Notes under the pieces: model-generated
The model's input: the letters and a program-made list of their open reading frames with translations, nothing else
The model's database searches: none
What the model was told of the DNA's origin: nothing
Program-made: the position numbers and the translations under genes
Shown here: positions 33,731-41,352 of the stretch, in pieces
Layout: each line of letters begins with the position of its first letter
How positions within the stretch are numbered: the stretch's first letter is position 1
Source of the DNA: Streptomyces hoynatensis
GTDB lineage: Bacteria; Actinomycetota; Actinomycetes; Streptomycetales; Streptomycetaceae
Assembly (NCBI RefSeq): GCF_003626535.1
Contig: NZ_RBAL01000022.1
Span: 38,810-102,809, forward strand
Direction: 5' to 3'
DNA length: 64,000 nt

Positions 33731-33943
33731 TCATCGGGAGCCCTGCCCACCTCCCGGCGGCAGGGCGGCCAGGAAGACGGACCAGGAGCCGGCGGAAAAG
33801 GCCAGGCGTGGCCCGGCGGGCACCTTGGAATCGCGCACCGCGAGCCGGTGCCTGGCCGGGGACATCACCTCCACGCAGGCGCCGCTCCCCGCGGAATAGG
33901 TCGACTTGGTCCAGGTCCCCGTGCTGCCTCGCGCAATGGTCAT
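33731..33943 (-). CDS. DUF397 protein
   Basis: The 70-residue protein reads TWTKSTYSAGSGACVEV, VRDSKVPAGPRLAFSAGSWSVFLAAL, the standard DUF397 motifs. DUF397 proteins are usually encoded next to Scr1-type HTH/DUF5753 regulators in Streptomyces and are thought to act with them in development or as a toxin-antitoxin-like pair. Here the HTH gene lies upstream, about 370 bp away, so the pair is more separated than usual. Confidence 0.88.
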   Translation of the reverse strand: MTIARGSTGTWTKSTYSAGSGACVEVMSPARHRLAVRDSKVPAGPRLAFSAGSWSVFLAALPPGGGQGSR

Positions 33944-34313
33944 CTCTGCTCCGGAGTTGCCGGTCGGTCGTTAAGGACGCGGCGACCGTACTAGGTCGGA
34001 TCGACACACGATGTCACGCTTCACCTGAAAGGGTGATTCGCCGAGACAGTCCTTCCCGGGCAGGGGGCTTGGGGTATATGACGCCCGGTCACCGCGTCGG
34101 CCGGCCCGGGGGACAATCCCCGGCCCTTCCGCGGAAAGGCCGGGGAAACGAAACGGGCCGAGCGAACGAGGCGGCAAGCGCCGAAAGCACAGGAAGAGAA
34201 GACCAAAAGAAGACCGCAGGAAGACCGAAGGAGACGAAAGAGGGGCCGAAGGAAAACCGAACGCGGCCGGGACGACGCACGGAAAGACGCATGGGAAGAC
34301 GCGGGAACGGGCG
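33944..34313. other. Spacer between HTH and DUF397 genes with purine-rich tract and small palindrome
   Basis: TCACC-N6-GGTGA is seen at 34021-34036. From about 34145 to 34310 the plus strand is unusually rich in AAGA/GGAAGA purine repeats (pyrimidine-rich in the transcript of the HTH gene). Local composition is clearly lower in GC than neighbours. No gene is supported. Confidence 0.6.
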
Positions 34314-35168
34314 TCAGTCCCCGGCCAGTTCCGTGATGAAGCGAATCGTCTGCTCGGGGCTCAGCGCCTGGGCCCGCAGGTGCTCGTACATCACGCTGTA
34401 GTGCTGCACGTCGTGCGGCTTCTCCAGGTAGAGGTCGCTGGTGCCGCCCTCCAGGTAGATCACCGTGGAGTCGCTCGCCTCCGGGAACTCCATGATCGTG
34501 TACTGCCCGTTGACCCCCGGGTGCGCCCCGGCCGAGAACGGCAGCACCTGGAGCGTGACGTGCGGCAGCTTCGAGCAGGCGACCAGCTGCCGCAGCTGCT
34601 CCCGCATCGTCTCCTCGCCGCCGACCCGGCGCCGCAGCGCCGCCTCGTCGACCACGACCCACAGCCGCAGGGGCTGCTTCTCGTCCCACAGCCGCTGCTG
34701 GCGCCGCATGCGGACCTGCACCCTGCTGTTGACCTCCTCCTGCCCCACCTCGGGCAGCGCCCCGGCTATGACGGCGGCGGCGTAGGCCGGCGTCTGCAAC
34801 AGCCCCGGCACCACGAGCGGTTCGTACACCCGCAGCGAGGAGGCGTCGGTCTCCAGGCCGATGTAGACGCTGTAGGTGGGCGAGAGTTCGGCGAAGGCGT
34901 GCCACCAGCCCTGCTGTCTGGACTCCTTGGCCATCTGCATCAGCGAGTCGACCAGCTTCTTGTCCGCGACCTCGTACACCCCGCACAGGTCGCGCACGTC
35001 GCGCGGGCTGATGCTGCGGCGGCCGTTCTCCAGCCTGCTGATCTTGGACTGGGACACCAGGAGGCGGTCGGCCACCTCCTCCGCGGTCAGCCCCCGGTCC
35101 TCCCTGAGGCGCCGCAACTCCTGGCCGAGCCTGCGTCGCCGGACTGTAGGATTGACGTTGCTCGCCAC
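34314..35168 (-). CDS. HTH transcriptional regulator with DUF5753 (Scr1 family)
   Basis: The 284-residue protein has an N-terminal HTH (LGQELRRLREDRGLTAEEVADRLLVSQSKISRLENGRRSI, XRE-type) and a C-terminal DUF5753 domain starting near PLVVPGLLQTPAYAAAVI. GTG at 35168 has GGAGG upstream. It pairs functionally with DUF397. Family members influence sporulation and antibiotic production in Streptomyces. The palindrome near 34021 could be its target, inferred only. Confidence 0.92.
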   Translation of the reverse strand: MASNVNPTVRRRRLGQELRRLREDRGLTAEEVADRLLVSQSKISRLENGRRSISPRDVRDLCGVYEVADKKLVDSLMQMAKESRQQGWWHAFAELSPTYSVYIGLETDASSLRVYEPLVVPGLLQTPAYAAAVIAGALPEVGQEEVNSRVQVRMRRQQRLWDEKQPLRLWVVVDEAALRRRVGGEETMREQLRQLVACSKLPHVTLQVLPFSAGAHPGVNGQYTIMEFPEASDSTVIYLEGGTSDLYLEKPHDVQHYSVMYEHLRAQALSPEQTIRFITELAGD

Positions 35169-35508
35169 GAACTGCGCACCTCCGTTTGGTCACTTGACCG
35201 TCATGCCAAGCAGATCTACCCAGCAGACTGCCATCCGGCCCGGCGCGTTCGCTGGGAAACGGCTACGCGACGGCGCCACCGGGCGACGCCGGGTGGCCGC
35301 CCGGCCCCGCACCCGCCGGCCCCGCACATGCACATGGGGCATGACGGCGGCCTTCGTCTCCGGCCGCCGCCACACCCCATGCGGGAACGCGGCTCCCGGT
35401 GTGGCTCTCGCGTCGTGGCTGTGGTGCGCCGGAGGCGAACCGGAGGTCTCCCTCCCGCCGTCCGGCGGCCCGCGCCGGGATGCCCCGGCACGGGTCCTCG
35501 TCGTGTGG
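35169..35508. other. Spacer between GPP34 and HTH genes
   Basis: It carries the HTH promoter and a weak CCACACC/GGTGTGG hairpin near 35370-35402, which may terminate GPP34 transcripts. A 61-codon frame in it has Arg-rich shadow composition. I see no gene. Confidence 0.5.
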
Positions 35509-36303
35509 TCAGTGCGACAGCGAAGGACGTACCGCGGCTCTCGTCACCCCTCTCCGCCGCATCTGCTCGGGGGCCGAGGACTGGCCGACCACGGCCATGG
35601 CCGCCGCGGGCGCCGGGGCGCGCCCCGGCTTGCGCGGGGCGCCGCCGGACTGCGCGCGCCGCGCGGCGGCGGCCTGCCCGCCGACGCCGTTCTGCACATC
35701 CATGACGGCGTGCGCCACCAGGCCGCCCATCGGGTCGTGCCTGATGAGGTCCCGGAGCCGGGAGCGGGAGGACCGCCCCTCGTTCCCCGGGTAGAGGTGC
35801 TTGCCGAGGCCCACGGCGTGGGCCAGGGCCGCCAGGGCCGCGGTCCGCGCGTCCGGTGGCGTGCCGGTGCGGATCGCGGTGTCGAGGCGTGCGCGGATCT
35901 GCCGGCTGACCGCGGTGTCCGTCGCCTGGTACCGCGTCGTCGGCAGCACCCCGCACATCTGGTTCTCCACGGCGTGGACCATGCCGCAGCGTTCCAGGTG
36001 AGTGAGATAGGTTTGGCGAAGTCCCAGTCTGGGTCCGCCTATCCAGTGGACGGCCCGGACCGGGCTGCCGCGTCTGCGCAGCAGCTCAAGGGCGCAGTCC
36101 AGGGTGGGATCTCCCGTCGGCCGTGGCAGTATCACGGCTATTCGGTCCCCATCTGGGGCTATACGTCCGGCCAGGGCGAGCTCGACGAGCTGCGCTCCGG
36201 CAAGGCCGAGGTCGAGCGACTGCGGCTGCGCTGTGGTGCCCGTGGCCGGGTCCAGAGCCAGCAGCAGCAGCTCCTCCGGAATGGTTCTACGACTCCTGCC
36301 CAT
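35509..36303 (-). CDS. GPP34 (GOLPH3/Vps74-like) protein
   Basis: The 264-residue chain starts MGRSRRTIPEELLLLALDPATGTT, and has LDLGLAGAQLVELALAGRI, LDCALELLRR, LEHLERCGMV-type and AALAALAHAVGLGKHLYPG blocks that define GPP34. In eukaryotes GOLPH3 binds PI4P and Golgi glycosyltransferases; the bacterial role is not established. ATG at 36303 has GGGAGG upstream. The C-terminal 55 residues are low complexity. It is divergent from the large carboxypeptidase. Confidence 0.9.
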   Translation of the reverse strand: MGRSRRTIPEELLLLALDPATGTTAQPQSLDLGLAGAQLVELALAGRIAPDGDRIAVILPRPTGDPTLDCALELLRRRGSPVRAVHWIGGPRLGLRQTYLTHLERCGMVHAVENQMCGVLPTTRYQATDTAVSRQIRARLDTAIRTGTPPDARTAALAALAHAVGLGKHLYPGNEGRSSRSRLRDLIRHDPMGGLVAHAVMDVQNGVGGQAAAARRAQSGGAPRKPGRAPAPAAAMAVVGQSSAPEQMRRRGVTRAAVRPSLSH

Positions 36304-36382
36304 CCATGCCTCCCCGCGTGGATGAAAGACAGGGTGACGCCTCTCACATTGTTCTGTCGAGGGTGCGTGGTTGTTTTGTGTG

Positions 36383-36410
36383 GGAACCCGTAGATATGTC
36401 GTTGTCGTCC
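36383..36410 (+). promoter_or_regulatory. Possible SigE-type promoter before the carboxypeptidase gene
   Basis: GGAAC at 36383-36387 is followed by 16 bp and GTCGTCC, loosely resembling the GGAAC-N16-cGTCT pattern of S. coelicolor SigE, which controls envelope genes. The -10 match is poor, so this is tentative. Confidence 0.25.
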
Positions 36411-36540
36411 TATGGACGGACGGCGGGGACCCTTCGCCACTGGGGCGGGGCGTCGCGGTCAGCCTGGCCCGGCAGACTTGAGGGGGCCACGAGCCGCCTT
36501 TCCACGGCTCGGGCCAGGAACGACGTGCAGGGAGGTACGG

Positions 36541-39519
36541 GTGTCGGGCGAGTCCCCGGACATGTCGGATCGGGATCGGGAGCGAGAGTCATCGGAGAAG
36601 ACGCCTGAGGGGGCCCGGAGGGTTCCCGAGGACGCGAAGGTTCCCGGGGACAGCGGAGAGGGCGCGCGGAAGGCGGCGAGCGCCGGGGCGGTCGACCAGG
36701 CGACGGCGGTGCTCCATCTGCCGCCGCGCGACGAGGCGGAGCGGGAGGCCTTCGGGGCGGACGGCGCGGCCGGGGACGCCGGGGGCGAGAAGGGGGCGCG
36801 CGAAAAGCCGCGGGCGCGGACCGGCGCATCGGGCGGCGGGGACGCGACGGGGAGCGGCCGGCCGGCCGTCGACCAGCCCACCACCGTCCTCGGGCTGCCG
36901 CCACGCGAGGGGGCCCGCGCCGGGCGAGGCGAGGGCGGCAGCGGCAGCGGCAGCGGCAAAGGAAACGGCCGCAAAGACACGAGCACGCCCCCCGCCGCCG
37001 CGACGGAGCGAACGGCAGCACCGCAGAAGGCACAGAAGCCACAGAAGCCACAGAAGCCGCAGAAAACGCAGCGGACTCAGGGCACGGCGAGCGCGAAGAA
37101 CACCAAGGCGGCCGAGAACGCCGACAGCGCCGAGAACGCGAAGGGCGCGAAGGGCGCGAAGCAGGCCGGGCGGGGCGAAGAGGAGGCCGGGCCCGCCGCC
37201 CGGCCCGTCGACCAGCCGACCGCCGTCCTGCAACTCCCGTCCCAAAAGGCCGGGCAGGGCAGGCCCGCGAAGAACCGCAAGGCCGCCGCGCCCGGCAGGC
37301 CGAACGGGCCAGGCGCGTCGGGCGTTTCCGCGGCCGGGGCGCCCGCCGGGGCGGCGGAGACCGGCGCCGGGGGCCCAACCGGCAAGGGCGGCACGGCGGG
37401 TGAGGCCGGCGACGCCGGCGCGAGCCGCGGGGCCGCGGCGGCCGGTGGTACGCCGAAGACTGGTGGGACCGCGGCGACCGATGGGACCGAGAAGGCCGAA
37501 CGTCCGGCGGGCGACGGCGAGTCCGGGCGCTCCGGAACGCCAGGGCGGGTGGCCGCCGCCTCCGCCGCAGCGGGCCTCGGCGCGGGCGCGCGGATAGGCG
37601 AGCGGCCCTCCGCGGCGGACCGGCCGGGCGGTTCGGGCGAGGGGGAACAGCGGAGCGGCACGTCCGGATCCGCCAAGTCCGCCGGGTCCCCGGCAGCCCC
37701 GGACGCCACCCCACCGGCGGACGCCCCGCAGGACAAGGCCCCGCAGGACAAGGCGAAGCAGAGCAAGGCCCCGCAGGACAAGGCCAAGCAGGGCCAGGAC
37801 CCGCAGGGCAAGACCTCGCAGGACGCACCGGACGCACCGGACACGACCTCGCGGGACTCGCGAGGCGAGACCGCGCGGAACGCGACCGCGGAGGGCGCGG
37901 AGGACAAGGCCCCGCAGGGGAAGCCCGCGGCGGGGAAGGCCACCCGGGATGCCGCAACGCGGATCATTGCTCCCGCAAAGCCCACGCCTGCGGCCCCGGA
38001 GCGGGCACCGGGCGGCAAGCCCGCCGCGCCCGAGCGCCGGGACCGGCCGGTCGACCAGCCCACCACCGCCCTCCGCCTGCCCGAGCCGGAGGCGCGCAAG
38101 ACCGGGGCGCCCCCCGCGCCCGAGCGCCCGGCGCCGGTGCTCAAGCCCCTGGTGACGCCGGAGCAGGCCGCCGAGGAGCGCGCCCGGGTCGCCGCGCCGC
38201 CCAAGCCGACGGCGCCTCCCCCGCCCGCGGACTCCGAGCGCGATCCGCTCGAACTGCTGGCCGCGCTCACCAACCGGCCCGCGCCCCCGCCGACCCTCCT
38301 GCGCACCTCCGTGCGCCGGGTCAAGATCTGGACGCCGCTGGTCGTTCTGCTCCTGCTGGTCGTCGGGGTCGTCCAGGTGGTGCGCCCGCTGCCCGACCCC
38401 AGCCTGCACCTGACCGCCGCCGACAGTTACACCTTCGAGGGCGAGGCGCCCGAGGTGCCCTGGCCGGGCCCTGGGCAGGCCGCGCTGAACGTGGTCGGCG
38501 TCGGCACCTTCGGCACCGCGGGCGAGCAGGAGCCGGTGCCGATCGCCTCGGTGGCCAAGGTGATGACGGCCTACCTCATCCTGAAGCACCACCCGGTGGC
38601 CGAGGACTCCGACGGCGCCTCCATCCCCGTGGACGCCCAGGCCGAGTCCGACGCCGGGCTGAGCGAGGAGAACGAGTCCACCGTGGACGTGCGGGAGGGC
38701 GAGACCCTCACCGAACGCGAGGCGCTCCAGGCGATTCTGATCGCCTCCGCGAACAACGTGGCCCGTCTGCTCGCCCGTTGGGACACCGGCTCGGACTCCG
38801 AGGAGGAGTTCGTCCGGCAGATGAACGACGCGGCCCACGAGCTGGGCATGGACCACACCACCTACACGGACCCGAGCGGCCTGGACGAGACCACCGTCAG
38901 CACGGCCGCCGACCAGGCCATCCTGGCCAGGGCGGCGATGGAGGACCCGCTCTTCCGCGAGATCGTGCAGATGCCCGCGTACGTCGACAGCCACGGTGAC
39001 GAGCACGACAACTGGAACGGCCTGGTGCCGGTCAACAACGTCGTCGGGATCAAGACCGGCACCACCACGGCCGCGGGCGGCTGCCTGATGTTCGCCGCCA
39101 GGCAGGACGTCGCCGGCACCTCGCAGCTGATCGTCGGCGTGGTGCTCGGCCAGCCGCCGGCCGAGGCCGACAACTCGATACTCACCGAGGTGCTGAACGT
39201 GAGCGACACCCTGATCCGGTTCGCCCAGAACCAGTTGCGGTCGGAAAACGTGCTCGCGGAGGGCGATGTGGTCGGCTACGTCGACGACGGCTTCGGCGGG
39301 CACACCCCGGTGGTCGTCACCGAGGACGTGCCGGCGGTCGGCTGGGACGGTCTCCGGGTCGACGTCACGATCGAGGAGTCGGCGGACGGGTTGCCGCGCT
39401 CCGCCGAGGCGGGCACCGAGGTCGGCACGCTGACCGTGGCCGGGGTCGAGGTGCCGGTGGCGCTCGCCGCCGACCTCGCCGAACCCGGGATCGGCGACCG
39501 CCTCACCCGCGTGGGCTGA
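36541..39519 (+). CDS. D-alanyl-D-alanine carboxypeptidase with giant repetitive cytosolic N terminus
   Basis: The 992-residue protein trims peptidoglycan stem peptides. The first 595 residues are disordered, Ala/Gly/Lys/Glu-rich, with four spaced copies of VDQPTxxLxLP (near residues 51, 110, 223 and 504) and local PQDK repeats near 395-440. One TM helix is near 598-617. The extracellular S11-type domain has SVAK at 670-673, SAN at 736-738 and KTG at 838-840. GTG at 36541 is preceded by GGAGG. S11 PBPs normally have a short N-terminal signal peptide; the long cytosolic part is odd. The catalytic call is secure; the N-terminal role is unknown. Confidence 0.93.
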   Translation: MSGESPDMSDRDRERESSEKTPEGARRVPEDAKVPGDSGEGARKAASAGAVDQATAVLHLPPRDEAEREAFGADGAAGDAGGEKGAREKPRARTGASGGGDATGSGRPAVDQPTTVLGLPPREGARAGRGEGGSGSGSGKGNGRKDTSTPPAAATERTAAPQKAQKPQKPQKPQKTQRTQGTASAKNTKAAENADSAENAKGAKGAKQAGRGEEEAGPAARPVDQPTAVLQLPSQKAGQGRPAKNRKAAAPGRPNGPGASGVSAAGAPAGAAETGAGGPTGKGGTAGEAGDAGASRGAAAAGGTPKTGGTAATDGTEKAERPAGDGESGRSGTPGRVAAASAAAGLGAGARIGERPSAADRPGGSGEGEQRSGTSGSAKSAGSPAAPDATPPADAPQDKAPQDKAKQSKAPQDKAKQGQDPQGKTSQDAPDAPDTTSRDSRGETARNATAEGAEDKAPQGKPAAGKATRDAATRIIAPAKPTPAAPERAPGGKPAAPERRDRPVDQPTTALRLPEPEARKTGAPPAPERPAPVLKPLVTPEQAAEERARVAAPPKPTAPPPPADSERDPLELLAALTNRPAPPPTLLRTSVRRVKIWTPLVVLLLLVVGVVQVVRPLPDPSLHLTAADSYTFEGEAPEVPWPGPGQAALNVVGVGTFGTAGEQEPVPIASVAKVMTAYLILKHHPVAEDSDGASIPVDAQAESDAGLSEENESTVDVREGETLTEREALQAILIASANNVARLLARWDTGSDSEEEFVRQMNDAAHELGMDHTTYTDPSGLDETTVSTAADQAILARAAMEDPLFREIVQMPAYVDSHGDEHDNWNGLVPVNNVVGIKTGTTTAAGGCLMFAARQDVAGTSQLIVGVVLGQPPAEADNSILTEVLNVSDTLIRFAQNQLRSENVLAEGDVVGYVDDGFGGHTPVVVTEDVPAVGWDGLRVDVTIEESADGLPRSAEAGTEVGTLTVAGVEVPVALAADLAEPGIGDRLTRVG

Positions 39520-39660
39520 GCGCCTCCCCCACCGCGCCGGCCGGCCCGGCGGCCCCACCGCGGGACCGCCCCCCGGCCGGTGCGGCGGGGGCTGCCGAGC
39601 CGGGCCGCGGCACGCTACAGTCGTCTCTCCGCAGGCTAGGTGGGTGCGAGGGGGCAGCCA

Positions 39661-39753
39661 GTGGAATGTCCGTCGTGCGGATCAGGCAATGGCCGAAGGC
39701 TCAACAACGGAAATTGGGTGTGCGATGACTGCGGCTCGGTCACCGCAGGATGA
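39661..39753 (+). CDS. Tiny zinc-ribbon protein (30 residues)
   Basis: A frame reads V-E-CPSC-GSGNGRRLNNGNW-V-CDDC-GSVTAG and then TGA. Two CxxC pairs 14 residues apart form a plausible zinc ribbon. GTG at 39661 follows GAGGGGGC about 6 nt upstream. It overlaps the start of the next small gene in another frame. Local composition is less GC-rich than average, arguing for coding selection. It could also be the frameshifted N terminus of the following gene. Confidence 0.6.
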   Translation: MECPSCGSGNGRRLNNGNWVCDDCGSVTAG

Positions 39754-39910
39754 GGCCGCGTGGCAGGACCTCGATCCGGCCACGCGCGAACGGCTCGACT
39801 TTCTCGACCCGGCGGACTTCACCGTGGGACCGACCGCGGAGGCCGCCGCGCGGTGGGAACGGTTCACGCAGATCCTCGACAAGGCCGAGAACTACGGCTC
39901 GCCGCTCTAG
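39725..39910 (+). CDS. Small acidic protein (61 residues)
   Basis: The chain starts MTAARSPQDEAAWQDLDPATRERLDFLDPADFT and ends ILDKAENYGSPL. It begins inside the zinc-ribbon frame, 26 bp before its stop, so translation may be coupled or the two may be one frameshifted gene. Longer in-frame starts exist at 39644 and 39689. I do not recognise the family. No TM or Cys. Confidence 0.65.
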   Translation: MTAARSPQDEAAWQDLDPATRERLDFLDPADFTVGPTAEAAARWERFTQILDKAENYGSPL

Positions 39911-40474
39911 GCCGCGTCGTGCGGAGTTCGTCGGACTCCCGCCGGGAGTTCCGCCGGGGCCTGACGAAATCCGGCCGCGGGGCGACGTGTTCCGGCCGAT
40001 GATCCCTCCCTTCGGCGCGGCGTTCCGTGGCAGTCGGCGCGGGCGTTCCGCTCGGGAGCCGGGGGCGCGTGCCGCGGCGTTCTGTGGAGCGCGGGGCGGC
40101 GGGCGCGTTCGTCGGGGTGGGGGCTGCCTTTCCCCGACGCCCGTCTGATGGAGGGGCGTGCGGGATCGTGCCACGGTGGTGACGCCCCGTCAGCGCGCCC
40201 GGACGGCAGGGCTCGGCCCCACCGCCCGGGCGCACCCTTGGCGGATGCGGTCCCGCCCGCCGGGCGGCCGCTTGGCGCCCCTGCTGTTCCGGTTCGGCCG
40301 CTCAGCCGCGCCGGCCGCGCCGGCGTCCCCCGGGCAGGCCGCCCGCGAGGGCGCCGCACCGGCCGGAAGGCCGCCCGCGCCGCCGCCACCGGCCCGGGTT
40401 CGGCCCGGTCGCGGCGGTCCCGGCCACGGCGTGCGGGAGGGCGGCCGGGCCCCACCCCCACGAAGGAGCCTGCC
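39911..40474. other. Noncoding spacer before the GDSL hydrolase
   Basis: About 560 bases show GTTCCG-rich direct motifs near 39950-40040 and no gene on either strand with normal composition. The hydrolase ribosome site GAAGGAG is at 40462-40468. A promoter probably lies here but none is clear. Confidence 0.5.
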
Positions 40475-41299
40475 GTGCACACCCCCACATCCCACGGCCG
40501 CATCCCCCGCAGTTCCCCACCGGCCCGGCCGATCAGGCGCCTGCTGGCCGGGCTGATCGCCCTGGCGGCGGCGCTGGCCGCCGTGATCGCCGGTGCCGGT
40601 GCGGCCCGGGCCGCGGAGCCCGCGGCCGGGCCGGTGCGCGTCATGCCGCTCGGCGACTCGATCACCGACGGCATCACCGTGCCGGGCGCGTACCGGATCG
40701 ACCTGTGGCAGAAGTTTGTCGCGGCGGGGCAGGAGGTCGACTTCGTCGGCTCCCTGTCCAACGGCCCAAGCCAGCTCGGCGACCACGACCACGAGGGCCA
40801 CTCGGGCTGGACGATCGCCCAGATCGACGCGAACGTCACGAACTGGCTGGCCACCTACGACCCCGACGTGATCCTGCTGCACATCGGCACCAACGACATG
40901 TACGGGTCCGACCCGGCCGGCGCCCCGGCCCGGCTGTCCGCCCTGATCGACCACATCACCGCCCAGTCCCCGGACGCGGAGCTGTTCGTGGCGACGATCA
41001 TCCCCATTTCCTTCGCCGACTCCACCGTGCGGACGTTCAACGCGCAGGTGCCGGCGATCGTGCAGAGCAAGGTGGACGCGGGCAGGCACGTCCACCTGGT
41101 CGACATGTACCGCGCCCTGACGGTGGCAGACCTGGCCGACGGCGTGCACCCCAACGCCACCGGCTACGGGAAGATGGCCACCGCCTGGTACGACGCGCTC
41201 CTGTCGGTGCCGGGCGCCCTCGATCCCGGGGTGGCCCCGCCGGCCGCGGGGCCCGGGGCCACGCGGAGCGCACTCGCACGGAGCGGAGCCGCCGCGTAG
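40475..41299 (+). CDS. Secreted SGNH/GDSL hydrolase
   Basis: The 274-residue protein has a signal peptide (RRLLAGLIALAAALAAVIAG, cleavage near ARA-AEP) and the SGNH blocks MPLGDSITDG (nucleophile Ser), HIGTND, and DGVHPNATGYGKMA (Asp-His). Family members are esterases of lipids or acetylated sugars acting outside the cell. GTG at 40475 has GAAGGAG upstream. A bidirectional terminator separates it from the convergent dehydratase. Confidence 0.92.
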   Translation: MHTPTSHGRIPRSSPPARPIRRLLAGLIALAAALAAVIAGAGAARAAEPAAGPVRVMPLGDSITDGITVPGAYRIDLWQKFVAAGQEVDFVGSLSNGPSQLGDHDHEGHSGWTIAQIDANVTNWLATYDPDVILLHIGTNDMYGSDPAGAPARLSALIDHITAQSPDAELFVATIIPISFADSTVRTFNAQVPAIVQSKVDAGRHVHLVDMYRALTVADLADGVHPNATGYGKMATAWYDALLSVPGALDPGVAPPAAGPGATRSALARSGAAA

Positions 41300-41317
41300 C
41301 GGCGCGCCGGGAGGGGA

Positions 41318-41348
41318 CCGGCCGGGCCCCGGACGCGGGCCCGGCCGG
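41318..41348. terminator. Bidirectional hairpin terminator
   Basis: A 12-bp perfect stem, 41318-41329 with 41337-41348, and 7-nt loop lie between convergent genes, 19 and 5 bp from their stops. Confidence 0.8.
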
Positions 41349-41352
41349 CCGC

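Noticed and set aside
35190..35375. 61-codon minus-strand ORF between HTH and GPP34 genes
   Set aside because: Arg/Pro-rich composition and no family motif; it lies in a promoter region.
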